Of a stretch of DNA of 64,000 nucleotides, positions 1 to 8,444 are shown one piece after another. Every line of letters begins with the position of its first letter. The first letter of the stretch is position 1. A program made the translations under genes and the position numbers. This DNA comes from Methylobacillus arboreus (GTDB lineage: Bacteria > Pseudomonadota > Gammaproteobacteria > Burkholderiales > Methylophilaceae): assembly GCF_020532725.1 (NCBI RefSeq), contig NZ_JAJAVC010000011.1, forward strand, positions 186,001-250,000. The letters run 5' to 3'. The notes beneath the pieces are model-generated. The model was not told the DNA's origin. It saw nothing but the letters and a program-made list of their open reading frames with translations, and searched no databases.

Positions 1-420
1 ATTTTCTGCTTCAGCCACAGGTGTTCCGGGCGGCAGGCGGTTGTGGCGGCGCATGACGGCATTGATACGGGCTAGCAGTTCCCGCGGGTTGAATGGCTTG
101 GGCAGGTAGTCGTCGGCACCCATTTCCAGGCCGATGATGCGGTCGATCTCATCACCGCGCGCTGTGAGCATGATGACCGGGATCGTACTGCCATTGGCGC
201 GCAGGCGGCGGCAGATGGCAAGTCCATCCTCACCGGGCAGCATCAGGTCGAGTACCAGTAAATCCACATGTTCATGCGCGAGCACCTGATCCATTTCTCC
301 GGCATCGGATACGGCTTTGACAGTGAAACCCTGTTCGCCGAGATAACGTTGCAACAACTCGCGCATGCGCAGGTCGTCGTCCACCATTAGTATTTTTTTC
401 GAAGGCGTTTGCATAGTCAT
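1..420 (-). CDS. ompR: OmpR-type response regulator, partial (N-terminal part)
   Basis: Receiver domain of a two-component DNA-binding regulator; the gene runs off the left edge, so the winged-helix effector domain is not visible. The reading frame contains the acidic pocket (Asp14-Asp15), the phospho-acceptor Asp58 in VLDLMLPGEDG, the conserved Thr/Ala of MLTARGDE and the switch Lys in YLPKPFNPREL, and then the start of the linker. The receiver sequence is very close in style to OmpR/PhoB-family OmpR. ATG at 420 is used; a second in-frame ATG lies at 414. A sensor kinase such as EnvZ would be expected further left, outside the window. Identification as OmpR itself, rather than another OmpR/PhoB member, is likely but not certain. 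Confidence 0.85.
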   Translation of the reverse strand, partial: MTMQTPSKKILMVDDDLRMRELLQRYLGEQGFTVKAVSDAGEMDQVLAHEHVDLLVLDLMLPGEDGLAICRRLRANGSTIPVIMLTARGDEIDRIIGLEMGADDYLPKPFNPRELLARINAVMRRHNRLPPGTPVAEAEN

Positions 421-731
421 ATTTTCTGCGGAAATGGGGGTTGATGAAAAGTATTATTTACAAGGCATCTGCTTTTCCCATTGCCTGCACATGGTTTGCG
501 CGAAGTCATTAATCTGATGCCGGAATGTTGTTACAATTTTTTACAATGGTAAGCCAATATGAAACACTCAGTTTACATCAATGGGGGATGATGTCGCCTC
601 ATTCAATGGCTCACGAGTGATTAAATTGAATGGTTTCTTGTCTGTGCAATTTGAACGGCAGGCATGGAAACAGTAAGCTTAAAACAGAGGCGAGCGAATC
701 ATATGATCTTGCAAGTGTACGGTTTAGCTTT
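421..731. other. Intergenic region between divergent ompR and EF-hand gene
   Basis: AT-richer stretch that must hold the promoters of the leftward regulator gene and the rightward EF-hand gene. I see no convincing -35/-10 pair, no RNA gene and no further ORF with a ribosome-binding site. The reading frame of the EF-hand gene stays open back to about 630, but that upstream part looks non-coding. Confidence 0.5.
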
Positions 732-1304
732 ATGTTGATGGTAACCAGTGATCTTGTTTCCCATCATAAGCTGTTGTTGGCGGCGGCAATGCTGGGGTTT
801 GCCAGTTTGGCGAGCGCTGCGAGCCTGCGTGATGCCAATGATGCATTGACGGTTGAAGGCGAAATACAGGAACTATCTACCGCCCATATCCATCAAACTC
901 TGGATGCAAAAATTTCTGGTGAAGATCGCCAGCGCTTAAGGCGCGATCTTGATGAATATTCCCGTAGCGTAGATGCTGCCCATGCCCAGATTGAAGAGCG
1001 TCGACGTGTGATGCGCCAGCGGATTCTGGAGCGTTTTCAAGAGGCTGACAAAGACGGTAACGGGGTCATTTCACGCGAAGAGGCGATGGAAATGATACCG
1101 CAGGTGGCACGCCATTTCATGCAGTTCGACCTGAACGGTGACGGCATGCTGACTTTGAATGAGCTGGAAACGATGCAGGCACGCATTGCCGAGCGTCAGC
1201 ATAAGGCGCTCGATAAAAAAGACAAAGAGTTGCAGGAGGTTGGTGAGCCTGCACCGATACATGTAAAGGATGTAAATGCGACCGCTACCAAGCGCGCACT
1301 TTGA
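732..1304 (+). CDS. Secreted EF-hand calcium-binding protein
   Basis: Predicted periplasmic protein of about 190 residues. It opens with a signal peptide (hydrophobic KLLLAAAMLGFASLASA, then the mature part), continues with a charged, probably helical Glu/Arg-rich stretch, and has two EF-hand loops in the second half: DKDGNGVISREE and DLNGDGMLTLNE, each with acidic or Asn/Asp residues at positions 1, 3, 5 and Glu at 12, so both should bind Ca2+. The frame is open upstream to 630, but ATG 732 or 738 places the signal peptide sensibly; neither has a strong Shine-Dalgarno sequence. Function beyond calcium binding cannot be told from the sequence. It is followed by a terminator. Confidence 0.75.
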   Translation: MLMVTSDLVSHHKLLLAAAMLGFASLASAASLRDANDALTVEGEIQELSTAHIHQTLDAKISGEDRQRLRRDLDEYSRSVDAAHAQIEERRRVMRQRILERFQEADKDGNGVISREEAMEMIPQVARHFMQFDLNGDGMLTLNELETMQARIAERQHKALDKKDKELQEVGEPAPIHVKDVNATATKRAL

Positions 1305-1341
1305 CTGAATTCCAATAATAAATCTTCCTTGTGAAACCTCT

Positions 1342-1376
1342 AAGCACTGCCTTGCCGGGACAGTGCTTTTCTTTTG
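1342..1376 (+). terminator. Rho-independent terminator after EF-hand gene
   Basis: Perfect 8-bp stem AAGCACTG/CAGTGCTT around an 11-nt loop, followed by a T-rich tract (TTTTCTTTTGTCTTT). It lies about 40 nt after the stop codon of the EF-hand gene. Confidence 0.8.
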
Positions 1377-1521
1377 TCTTTGATCAGCGACGATTTTCTT
1401 GTCTCTGGCGGTCTTGTATTTTTATATCTCATTGATTTTATATTGATAATTGTTATTGGCCTGCTTTTTGCGATGTAGCTAATGAGCAGGTGAAAACCTG
1501 GAAACTTGTGAGGAAAATGCA

Positions 1522-1734
1522 ATGAATAAAACAATCGCAGGTGTATTGTTGGTTGTGATGTTAAGCGGCTGCTCGGGGTTATCTACACGCCAGAAGAATG
1601 CAGCCACAGGCGCGGCCATTGGTGGCGTTGCCGGCGCAGTGCTCACCGGCGGAAGTTCGTTTGGCACCGTGGGCGGTGCTGCTATTGGTGGTGTCATTGG
1701 CCATGGTGTGGATTCTGCAGGGAAGCGCAAATAG
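1522..1734 (+). CDS. Small glycine-zipper lipoprotein (OsmB-like)
   Basis: 70-residue outer-membrane-type lipoprotein. The signal peptide ends in a lipobox (MLSGC, Cys17), followed by a short polar linker and a glycine-zipper segment (GAAIGGVAGAV...GGAAIGGVIGHG) of the kind that forms tightly packed membrane hairpins. OsmB and related stress-induced lipoproteins have the same length and plan. The ATG is preceded by a good Shine-Dalgarno (GAGGAAAA). It is a monocistronic unit, followed by a long inverted repeat. Role inferred: envelope stability under osmotic stress; no specific partner is visible. Confidence 0.75.
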   Translation: MNKTIAGVLLVVMLSGCSGLSTRQKNAATGAAIGGVAGAVLTGGSSFGTVGGAAIGGVIGHGVDSAGKRK

Positions 1735-1742
1735 CCTCAATT

Positions 1743-1776
1743 TATCGTGATGTCGCAATCTTGCGACATCACGATA
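1743..1776. repeat. Perfect 16-bp inverted repeat, 2-nt loop
   Basis: Arms TATCGTGATGTCGCAA and TTGCGACATCACGATA are exactly complementary and separated only by TC. It sits 8 nt after the stop codon of the glycine-zipper lipoprotein gene. No T-tract follows on either strand, so it is either an mRNA 3' stabilising hairpin or a protein-binding palindrome rather than a classical terminator. Confidence 0.8.
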
Positions 1777-2009
1777 CCCTCGATATTTCAGCGATCTTTC
1801 GCATTATCGCCACTGTATAGTGGTGTTTTTTCATCTGTTACTGTCGCACTATCCTGATACCCTTACATCACTGGGCAATGGAATCACCATTGCCTGCGGA
1901 CCCGCATGTTGCCTGGTACTATTTTCAGAGCAACGCGGTTCGCGAACATAACAGGAACAGACCCTGGGGGTGTGAGATGCAGGATGTGGTTCATGACAAT
2001 TGAGACTGT

Positions 2010-3137
2010 ATGAAGATAGAGGTGGAAATTGTCGGCAGCGTAAGCGAGTTGGATAGCGCGCAGTGGAATGCCCTGACGGATGGCTCACCGCTTCTCAGCC
2101 ATGCTTTTCTCAGTGCCCTGGAGCATAGTGGTTCGGTGGGAGAGGGCACTGGTTGGGAACCGATGCCCCTGGTATTCAAGCAGGATGGCAGGCTGGTGGG
2201 CGCTGTGCCGCTATACCTCAAGCATCACTCGTATGGGGAGTATGTGTTTGACTGGTCGTGGGCAGAGGCTTATGCCCAGTATGGCCTGGAATACTATCCA
2301 AAATTGGTGGCAGCAGTGCCGTTCACTCCGATCACTGGCGCCAGGCTGTTATCACCCGATCTCGCACTACGGCTAGGCATGGCGGATGTCTTGCGCGAGA
2401 CGATACATCGTTTGCAGCTATCTTCCGTTCATGTGCTGTTTCCTGATCTCCCCAGCGCCGAGCCTTTGCTGAACCAGGGTTGGATCAGGCGCCAGGGCGT
2501 GCAATTCCGCTGGCAGAATCCGGGTTTCTCCAGCTTTGATGAATTCCTCATGACGCTTACGCATGACAAGCGCAAGAAAATTCGCCAGGAGCGCAAGAAG
2601 GTGGCTTCTGCAGGCGTGACTTGCCGGCGTTTGCGCGGGGCCGAGATCACTCCGCGCGAATGGGACTTTTTCTACAAGTGTTATATCAACACTTATCTTG
2701 AACATCGCTCCAGCCCCTATCTTACCCAGGCATTCTTTCATGAGCTGGGTGAGCGTCTCCCGGACAATATCATGCTGGTATTGGCAGAGCGCGATGGGCG
2801 GCGCCTGGGTGCAGCGCTCAACCTTTATGATGACCATTGCCTGTATGGACGGTATTGGGGAGCATTGGGCTATGTACCCAATCTACATTTTGAACTTTGC
2901 TATTACCAGGCACAGGAGTTCTGCATAGAGGCTGGAATCAACTTTTTTGAGGGGGGGGCCCAAGGTGAGCATAAGCTTGCCCGTGGCTTTACGCCGCGGG
3001 AAACCTGTTCATTCCACCAGATTGCCCATCCGGATTTTGAGGCGGCGGTCAGGCGCTTCGTGGCGCGTGAGGAAGTCGGTATCAGCCACTACCAGCAAGA
3101 ACTGGATGAGCGGGCGCCATATCGGAAGTCTGACTAG
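2010..3137 (+). CDS. GNAT-fold acyltransferase of the COG3146 / DUF482 type
   Basis: 375-residue cytoplasmic protein that matches the predicted N-acyltransferase family COG3146 (peptidogalycan biosynthesis/recognition type). Family-like features are the N-terminal segment around GSPLLSHAFLSALEHSG and VPLYLKHHSYGEYVFDW, the basic KRKKIRQERKK segment before the second half, and a conserved C-terminal block ending in FFEGGAQGEHKLARGF. The family resembles the FemAB/GNAT superfamily, but the substrate is unknown. Length is normal for the family. The gene starts at an ATG with only a weak upstream GAGA; it ends 9 nt before the convergent antiporter gene, so the two share almost no spacer. Confidence 0.75.
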   Translation: MKIEVEIVGSVSELDSAQWNALTDGSPLLSHAFLSALEHSGSVGEGTGWEPMPLVFKQDGRLVGAVPLYLKHHSYGEYVFDWSWAEAYAQYGLEYYPKLVAAVPFTPITGARLLSPDLALRLGMADVLRETIHRLQLSSVHVLFPDLPSAEPLLNQGWIRRQGVQFRWQNPGFSSFDEFLMTLTHDKRKKIRQERKKVASAGVTCRRLRGAEITPREWDFFYKCYINTYLEHRSSPYLTQAFFHELGERLPDNIMLVLAERDGRRLGAALNLYDDHCLYGRYWGALGYVPNLHFELCYYQAQEFCIEAGINFFEGGAQGEHKLARGFTPRETCSFHQIAHPDFEAAVRRFVAREEVGISHYQQELDERAPYRKSD

Positions 3138-3146
3138 ATTTCGCGC

Positions 3147-4814
3147 TTACCATTCCACGCCGGCACGTACCCAGTTGGCCATGCCCTTGGCAATTTCCCG
3201 TTCGCCCATGATGGTGTAGGAGGCGCCATGTTTTTCCAGATGTTCGATCTGGGCATCGGAATGGGCGCGGGCGACCACCTCAATCTGGGGGTTGATCTTG
3301 CGGGCGTGTTCAATAACTTGCCCAGCTTCCAGCGCGTCTGGGATTGCAACCAGCAGCCAGCGCGCCGATTTGAGGTTGGCGGCTTCCATCATGCCGGGCG
3401 CGGCGGCGTTGCCGCACAAGGCAGGGGTTCCCTGCTCGCGTAATGCCTGGACTAGTTCAGGCTGGTCTTCCAGCACGATAAACGGTTGATCCTGCAAATG
3501 CAGTGAAGCGCCTACCAGTTTGCCAACGCGTCCATAACCGACCAGCACTGCATGGGCATGGAGGTGAGGGTAGGAAATGGTACGCGTGCCGCTTTCGCCT
3601 TTCAGCGGCTTTTTTTCTTCGCGATTGAGTAACCAGGGTTTCAGGCGATCCAGCCCGACAAACAGCAGCGGGTTGAGAAGTATGGAAAGAATCGCGCCGC
3701 TCAGGATGAGGTCGCGGCCGGTATCTGACAGCAAGCCGAGCGAGACGCCAAGCGAAGCCAGAATGAATGAGAACTCGCCAATCTGCGCCAGGCTGGCAGA
3801 AATGGTCAGCGCGGTGCCCAATGGATGGCGGAAGGCAAGCACGATGGCAAATGCCGCCAGGGATTTGCCAACCACGATAATGAACAAGGTGGCGAGGATG
3901 AGCCAGGGCTCACGGATCAGGATGGAAGGGTCAAACAGCATGCCTACCGAGACGAAGAACAGGACTGCAAACGCATCGCGCAGTGGCAGGGATTCTTCCG
4001 CAGCGCGGTGGCTGAGTTCGGATTCGCTCAGTATCATGCCGGCAAAGAAGGCGCCCAGCGCAAACGACACGCCGAAAATATAAGTGGCGCCCAGCGCAAA
4101 CCCGAGGGCAATTGCCAGCACCGCAAGCCGGAACAGTTCGCGCGAGCCGGTGGCTGCCGTGCGTGCAAGCAGCCATGGGATGAGGCGGCGCCCCACCAGC
4201 AGCATGACCGCCACAAAGGCAATGACCTTGCCTATCGTAAGTGCCATGGTATTGAACAGTTCGCCGCCATCGAGGCTGGCCCCTGTGCCGCCAAGCATGC
4301 CACTCAGGGCGGGCACCATCACCAGGGTGAGCACCATGGCAATATCCTCGACGATCAGCCAGCCAATGGCAATCTGGCCGCGCTTGGTTTCAAGAATGCG
4401 CCTTTCCTGCAAGGCGGTGAGCAAAACAACCGTGCTTGCAGTGGAGAGGGCAAGGCCGAATATCAGGCCTTCCCCTGGCGGCCAGCCAATTGCGAGCGCG
4501 AGGGAAAGGCCCAGTAGCGTGGCGATTGCAATTTGGACGATGGCCCCAGGAATGGCAATGGCCTTGACCGAGAGCAGGTCCCGCAGCGAGAAGTGCAGGC
4601 CGACTCCGAACATGAGCAGGATGACGCCGATTTCGGAAAGTTCATGCGCCAGGCTGGCATCCGCAACAAACCCCGGGGTGTGGGGCCCGACCACCACGCC
4701 AGCAATCAGGTAGCCTACCAGTGGCGGCATGCGCAGACGGTTGGCCAGCATGCCGAAAACAAAAGCCAGAACCAGTCCTCCAACTATGGTGGCAATTAAC
4801 GGCGTGTGCTCCAT
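3147..4814 (-). CDS. Monovalent cation:proton antiporter with RCK/TrkA-N domain (CPA2, YbaL/Kef type)
   Basis: 555-residue inner-membrane antiporter. About the first 390 residues form 12-13 membrane segments of the Na+/H+ exchanger fold, including the family blocks LVGYLIAGVVVGP and GFALGATYIFGVSFALGAFFAGM. A hydrophilic linker is followed by a C-terminal nucleotide-binding RCK domain with the Rossmann motif GYGRVG. YbaL/RosB and KefB/C have this arrangement and exchange K+ (or another monovalent cation) for H+, gated by a nucleotide ligand. The frame extends 24 codons upstream, but ATG 4814, preceded by AAAGG, fits the family start. No KefF/KefG-type ancillary gene is adjacent, favouring a YbaL-like identity. 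Confidence 0.85.
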   Translation of the reverse strand: MEHTPLIATIVGGLVLAFVFGMLANRLRMPPLVGYLIAGVVVGPHTPGFVADASLAHELSEIGVILLMFGVGLHFSLRDLLSVKAIAIPGAIVQIAIATLLGLSLALAIGWPPGEGLIFGLALSTASTVVLLTALQERRILETKRGQIAIGWLIVEDIAMVLTLVMVPALSGMLGGTGASLDGGELFNTMALTIGKVIAFVAVMLLVGRRLIPWLLARTAATGSRELFRLAVLAIALGFALGATYIFGVSFALGAFFAGMILSESELSHRAAEESLPLRDAFAVLFFVSVGMLFDPSILIREPWLILATLFIIVVGKSLAAFAIVLAFRHPLGTALTISASLAQIGEFSFILASLGVSLGLLSDTGRDLILSGAILSILLNPLLFVGLDRLKPWLLNREEKKPLKGESGTRTISYPHLHAHAVLVGYGRVGKLVGASLHLQDQPFIVLEDQPELVQALREQGTPALCGNAAAPGMMEAANLKSARWLLVAIPDALEAGQVIEHARKINPQIEVVARAHSDAQIEHLEKHGASYTIMGEREIAKGMANWVRAGVEW

Positions 4815-4860
4815 CCGGGGGGGACCTTTCAACTTTGGAGAGATTAATTTTCCTGAGCCA

Positions 4861-4900
4861 TGGCTGTGGCTTTGCCGCACAGCCAATAGGGCTATTGGAA
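4861..4900. promoter_or_regulatory. Pair of inverted repeats upstream of antiporter gene
   Basis: Two adjacent dyads lie 47-85 nt upstream of the antiporter start: GGCTGTG...CACAGCC and CCAATAG-GG-CTATTGG (4883-4898, perfect 7-bp arms). They could be operator half-sites or a leader hairpin; the regulator is unknown. Confidence 0.35.
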
Positions 4901-5069
4901 ATTAACTCAAGAATATGTCAGTACGCAACTCTTTATATGAAATTGATGTGAGGCAGTAGCCTTATCTTGATTGAGTTTTCCGACAGGCTTTTAGGACGGT
5001 GCCGACTGTTGCATGCAGGCAATGGCGCTTAATGTCCTGGAATAATGTTCTGCTGCGAGGTAATGGAAA

Positions 5070-5264
5070 ATGGCGCTGTTTCAAGTATATGTCCGGGCTA
5101 AGCACAGTTTGTCCAGCGAGTCACCGCTATGGAGCAATTCGATTAGCGCAGCCAGTATCGAGGAGGCTTATCGGATTGGCAAGGCCCAGTTTGAGACAGA
5201 ATGGCCTGACCTTGCGCATGAGCAAGTCAGTATTGAGGCGACTTCGGCTTATGTAGAGAAATGA
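5070..5264 (+). CDS. Hypothetical protein, 64 aa
   Basis: Small soluble protein without recognised motif; it opens MALFQVYVRAKHS and has an Ala/Glu-rich helix around EEAYRIGKAQFE. ATG 5070 is preceded by a good GAGGTAATGG Shine-Dalgarno. An overlapping frame (4999-5256) lacks one and is discarded. The stop codon lies 10 nt before the next gene, so the two are probably co-transcribed. No function can be assigned. Confidence 0.6.
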   Translation: MALFQVYVRAKHSLSSESPLWSNSISAASIEEAYRIGKAQFETEWPDLAHEQVSIEATSAYVEK

Positions 5265-5274
5265 GAGGGTGGAT

Positions 5275-5523
5275 ATGGAAAGCCTGATTACCAAACTCAA
5301 AACCCCTTCGCCCCACCATCAGGTGAAAATGGAGGCACATGGTTTTACCATATGTCCGCTGGACGAGAGCGTGAGCGCACTGGAAGATTTTCAGCCCATA
5401 GCGGAAGAGGCCATCCGCTACGCTGAAGGTGACTATAAAGTTGTGGCCGAGCCTGCTGAGAGCGCACGAGGCAAGTATGGGAAAGTGTTCTTCAATAAGG
5501 TGGGTAAGCTGAAGCACCTATGA
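5275..5523 (+). CDS. Hypothetical small protein, paralogue of 34314-34547
   Basis: 82-residue soluble protein. Its core, GFTICPLDESVSALEDFQPI, shares 13 of 20 residues with GFVIKPVDDSFAALEDFQKI of the small protein encoded at 34314-34547, and both have a KT-x-SP-x-H block near the N-terminus, so the two are paralogues. ATG 5275 has GAGAGG six nt upstream; GTG 5269 is an alternative. It directly follows the 64-residue gene. The family is not one I can name; the strongly conserved SxxALEDFQ motif suggests a defined binding surface. Confidence 0.65.
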   Translation: MESLITKLKTPSPHHQVKMEAHGFTICPLDESVSALEDFQPIAEEAIRYAEGDYKVVAEPAESARGKYGKVFFNKVGKLKHL

Positions 5524-5527
5524 AAAA

Positions 5528-5788
5528 TCACTCTTGGCACAAGGCCAGCCATTTGCTTATATATTCATTGAGATACTCGCGATCACCTTCCACGATATTC
5601 CCGATTACACCTTGTTCAATCAGCTTGTCACGCTGCTGTTGAATGGATGTGGATAATGCCGCCTTGTCGGGATGGGATTCCACCACGGCCTTCATCAGGA
5701 TGCGGTATTCCAGGCTTTCCAGTGTGCGCTGGTTCAGTTGCATAGCCATGTCTTTAACCTGTGCTTGCAATAATGGGATTCTTTCCAT
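5528..5788 (-). CDS. Hypothetical protein, 86 aa
   Basis: Small, largely alpha-helical soluble protein (MERIPLLQAQVKDMAMQLNQRTLESLEYRILMKAV...), rich in Gln, Leu and Glu; it could form a coiled coil. An excellent Shine-Dalgarno (AAAGAGGTAACG) precedes the ATG. It converges on the preceding plus-strand gene with only 4 nt between stop codons. Function unknown. Confidence 0.6.
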   Translation of the reverse strand: MERIPLLQAQVKDMAMQLNQRTLESLEYRILMKAVVESHPDKAALSTSIQQQRDKLIEQGVIGNIVEGDREYLNEYISKWLALCQE

Positions 5789-5940
5789 CGTTACCTCTTT
5801 CAGGATGCTGTAATTCCCCGATGCAATAAACCATATCTTTAGTAGTTATGGGTTGTTATGGCGATATGCTACGCCTTTATTCATGTTGCATACAATGCCG
5901 GGTCTCTGCCAAGCCTCGGCGCATGCCTGGTGGTTTCGGC

Positions 5941-6327
5941 CTATTTTTCTGTACGGCAGACTTCAGCCGCTTGTAAGGTAAACTGACACGGCCTGGATTC
6001 TTGCCATAAATGTCGATCCATCGGGGCGCTGCATCCTGCATCTTCCAGCAAACCCCGGAGACCATCTTGGGTACAGACCAACAGGATTGCATGGCGATCC
6101 TCGGTGTTTACCTTGATCAAACGATGCTGGAACGGGCGTAGCAGGTCAGGATCATGTGCCGTGGCCGTTTGCAGCAACTGCTGATCGCTGGTTACGGTGC
6201 CGTCCGAGTCGTACCTGACGTAGGCTTCCACTGCACTGCTGAGCTTGGTCAGTGCAGATGCCTCAATTAACATGGTTTCTTCATGTGTGGTGCGTATGGA
6301 GCTGCACCCGCTCACCAGAAGAAGCAA
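5941..6327 (-). CDS. Small putative lipoprotein
   Basis: Secreted protein of about 128 residues with a lipobox LLVSGCSS close to the N-terminus and two later cysteine-containing stretches (LVCTQDG, DAGCSAP, EVCRTEK) that may form disulphides. The TTG start at 6327 would leave only seven residues before the lipidated Cys, which is too short for a signal peptide. In-frame CTG codons up to 6357 would give GLRPCLCFVLLLLVSGC, a proper one, overlapping the stop of the upstream gene. The true start is therefore probably upstream and non-ATG. No family recognised; likely translated with the preceding phospholipase-like gene. Confidence 0.55.
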   Translation of the reverse strand: MLLLVSGCSSIRTTHEETMLIEASALTKLSSAVEAYVRYDSDGTVTSDQQLLQTATAHDPDLLRPFQHRLIKVNTEDRHAILLVCTQDGLRGLLEDAGCSAPMDRHLWQESRPCQFTLQAAEVCRTEK

Positions 6328-6347
6328 GACGAAGCACAGGCAAGGTC

Positions 6348-7274
6348 TTAAGCCCAGAAACCGAACTGTCCATGTTCATCCTTTCCTGTATCTAGATTCC
6401 AATTCCGGATAGCGGTTTGGTATGCGTTGTCGCGGTTAACGACCGCATTGGCAACCGCTGTCCAGATGCGCAGTGTGTTGGATAGCGCATATTCAAATAG
6501 CGCATCGTAGTCCATGGTTCCATCGGGCACTTGGAGTTGCTGGATGTATTGCCTGTCAATCTCATTCGGGTTGGGATAGGTGAGGCCTGCACGCACGCCG
6601 AGGTGGCGCGCGAATGGCAGCAGCCTGTTGCCTTCCTCCGCGATCTTGTTGACCATGCGATTGAAGCTGCGGTGCCATTTGTCGATAGCAGGAGGATTGG
6701 TTGCATATGCCTGCGGATAAACCTGTTGCAGCATGCCGGACCATAGCATGTGGATGTCTTTATCCAGTTTTTTTGTGCCAGGCTCGCGGCAGGCCCATAT
6801 GCCGGATTCAAGATGTTCTGACAGGCCAAAACCGCCCAGATTCAGGCGCTGGAAAATATGGGCATCCTGGTGCATCTCACATTCACGGTGATGGCGCTTG
6901 TTGCTTGCATAAGGGCCGACCTTGAGTTCGACCACCGGATGAATGGTGACATCCATGATCACATGTGAAACGTAACCCAACAACCAGGCTACGCCTTTTT
7001 CACGTTGTATGCCTTGCCATTGCCTGAGCGTCTGGATGCCGGCATGGATGACGTCGCCGGTACGGACATAATGCATGTCATCTGCCCAAGCCAGTGAGGC
7101 CTTGTCACGGATGGCAAGATAGGGATAGTCTGGGCTGATGGCGCCAAGCTCTGCAAACTTGAAGTGCCTGAGCAGCCAGGGGATGACCTGGCGGGGAAAT
7201 CCGGCTGCAGCTTCCAGTCTGGGTGTTGCACGTAAATGGTTGATGAAAGTGAGATGGGCAAACGCGCCGGGCAT
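6348..7274 (-). CDS. Zinc-dependent phospholipase C-like protein
   Basis: 308 residues that resemble the Zn-dependent phospholipase C/S1-P1 nuclease-like family (PF00882). Visible features are the N-terminal MPGAFAHLTF with an early His, SPDYPYL, ADDMHYVRTGD, the helix LGYVSHVIMDVTIHPVVE with two His residues, and HHRECEMHQD, a His/Asp/Glu set suitable for binding several Zn ions. There is no signal peptide, which is usual for the bacterial cytoplasmic members, whose substrates are not established. ATG 7274 has AAGGGAAA upstream. The lipoprotein gene downstream probably shares the transcript. Confidence 0.65.
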   Translation of the reverse strand: MPGAFAHLTFINHLRATPRLEAAAGFPRQVIPWLLRHFKFAELGAISPDYPYLAIRDKASLAWADDMHYVRTGDVIHAGIQTLRQWQGIQREKGVAWLLGYVSHVIMDVTIHPVVELKVGPYASNKRHHRECEMHQDAHIFQRLNLGGFGLSEHLESGIWACREPGTKKLDKDIHMLWSGMLQQVYPQAYATNPPAIDKWHRSFNRMVNKIAEEGNRLLPFARHLGVRAGLTYPNPNEIDRQYIQQLQVPDGTMDYDALFEYALSNTLRIWTAVANAVVNRDNAYQTAIRNWNLDTGKDEHGQFGFWA

Positions 7275-7392
7275 TGTTATTTTCCCTTGTTATAGACCTG
7301 AATATGTCATCCAGGTGAATGGCTTACCCCGCCATTCCTGAGTTTCCCCGATATTTTAGTGATTGTTTTTATTATGCTTGTCAGATCCAGCC

Positions 7393-7659
7393 TCAGGGAT
7401 CCTGCCGGTATTTCAGGATGAATTCGTTTTCCATGAACTCGCATGCTTCTGCGACATACTTCAATTCGGTGGGCGACAGCGGCGAATTTGCATGCCGTTG
7501 CCAGCAATCCTTGATTGCGGCGCGATCGTTGCGTTGTTCCTGGCTATCGGGCACTGGTGATGTACCGAAGATATAGTAAAGCAAGGCTGCGCCGATCAAC
7601 ACCAATATAAATAGCCAAAGCCAGGCTTGCCTACCCCATTGCTGAATACGGCTGGTCAT
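7393..7659 (-). CDS. Small single-span membrane protein, 88 aa
   Basis: One membrane helix near the N-terminus (AWLWLFILVLIGAALLYYIF) followed by a polar tail with two Cys residues (KDCWQ...AEACEF) that could form a disulphide if the tail is periplasmic. A strong AGGAGA Shine-Dalgarno lies upstream. No family recognised. It is separated from the phospholipase-like gene by about 120 nt and may be its own unit. Confidence 0.6.
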   Translation of the reverse strand: MTSRIQQWGRQAWLWLFILVLIGAALLYYIFGTSPVPDSQEQRNDRAAIKDCWQRHANSPLSPTELKYVAEACEFMENEFILKYRQDP

Positions 7660-7843
7660 GATGTGGTTCTCCTCTTCCCATTGATCGTAAGAATGCTGGT
7701 TTTTGTATTATGCATTGATTATAGTCTGACAAGATTGCTCAAGTTGGTTCGGATATTGTTCTTGATCGCGGTTGCTGGTTAGAACCTGCGGGTTATTAAT
7801 TTGTCCGATTGCAATGCGCTCAGCCCATTCTAAAGGAGAATTT

Positions 7844-8356
7844 ATGAAACAGATATTGGCACTATCGTTATTGTTATCAAGTGGTGTTGCATTCGCGGAT
7901 ATTGCTGTCCCTGTCCACCTGGTTGATGAAGCAGGCGCGGGCAAGGATATTGGCCAGGTGCTGGTGACCGAGAGCAAATATGGGGTTGTGTTCACGCCAG
8001 CGCTCAAGGGGCTGACCCCTGGCTTGCATGGGTTCCACCTGCACCAGAACCCGAGCTGCGATACCAATGAGCAAGACGGCAAGCGCGTGCCTGCGGGAGC
8101 AGCAGGCGCTCACCTTGATCCGGCCAATGCGAACAAGCATGGTACGCCGTGGGGAGATGGGCACCTGGGCGATCTGCCGCCATTGTATATCGATGCCAAT
8201 GGGGCTGCCAGCCAGCCTGTCCTGGCGCCCCGGCTCAAGCTCAAGGATGTGAGCGGGCATGCACTGATCATTCATGCAGGCGGGGATAACCATTCGGATC
8301 ATCCTGAAAAACTGGGCGGTGGCGCGGGCCGGGTAGCTTGCGGCGTGATCAGATAG
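7844..8356 (+). CDS. sodC: Periplasmic Cu/Zn superoxide dismutase
   Basis: Converts superoxide to hydrogen peroxide and oxygen in the periplasm. The 170-residue product has a signal peptide ending GVAFADIA. It carries the classic SodC set: GFHLHQNPSC (Cu His pair and first disulphide Cys), GAHLDP and GDGHLGDLP (Zn/Cu His and Asp), HAGGDNHSDHP (further ligands), and GRVACGVI with the second disulphide Cys. The frame is open to 7772, but ATG 7844 has AAGGAGAA at ideal spacing. Length is normal for bacterial SodC. It stands alone, before the ClsC-like gene on the same strand. Confidence 0.93.
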   Translation: MKQILALSLLLSSGVAFADIAVPVHLVDEAGAGKDIGQVLVTESKYGVVFTPALKGLTPGLHGFHLHQNPSCDTNEQDGKRVPAGAAGAHLDPANANKHGTPWGDGHLGDLPPLYIDANGAASQPVLAPRLKLKDVSGHALIIHAGGDNHSDHPEKLGGGAGRVACGVIR

Positions 8357-8444
8357 TAGTGATTCCGGCTTAGAGCCTGTTCAATGTTTTTCATGGGGAT
8401 ATTCCAGCTTGTGTTTCGTTTGCCGGAGCAGAAATGAGTATCAC

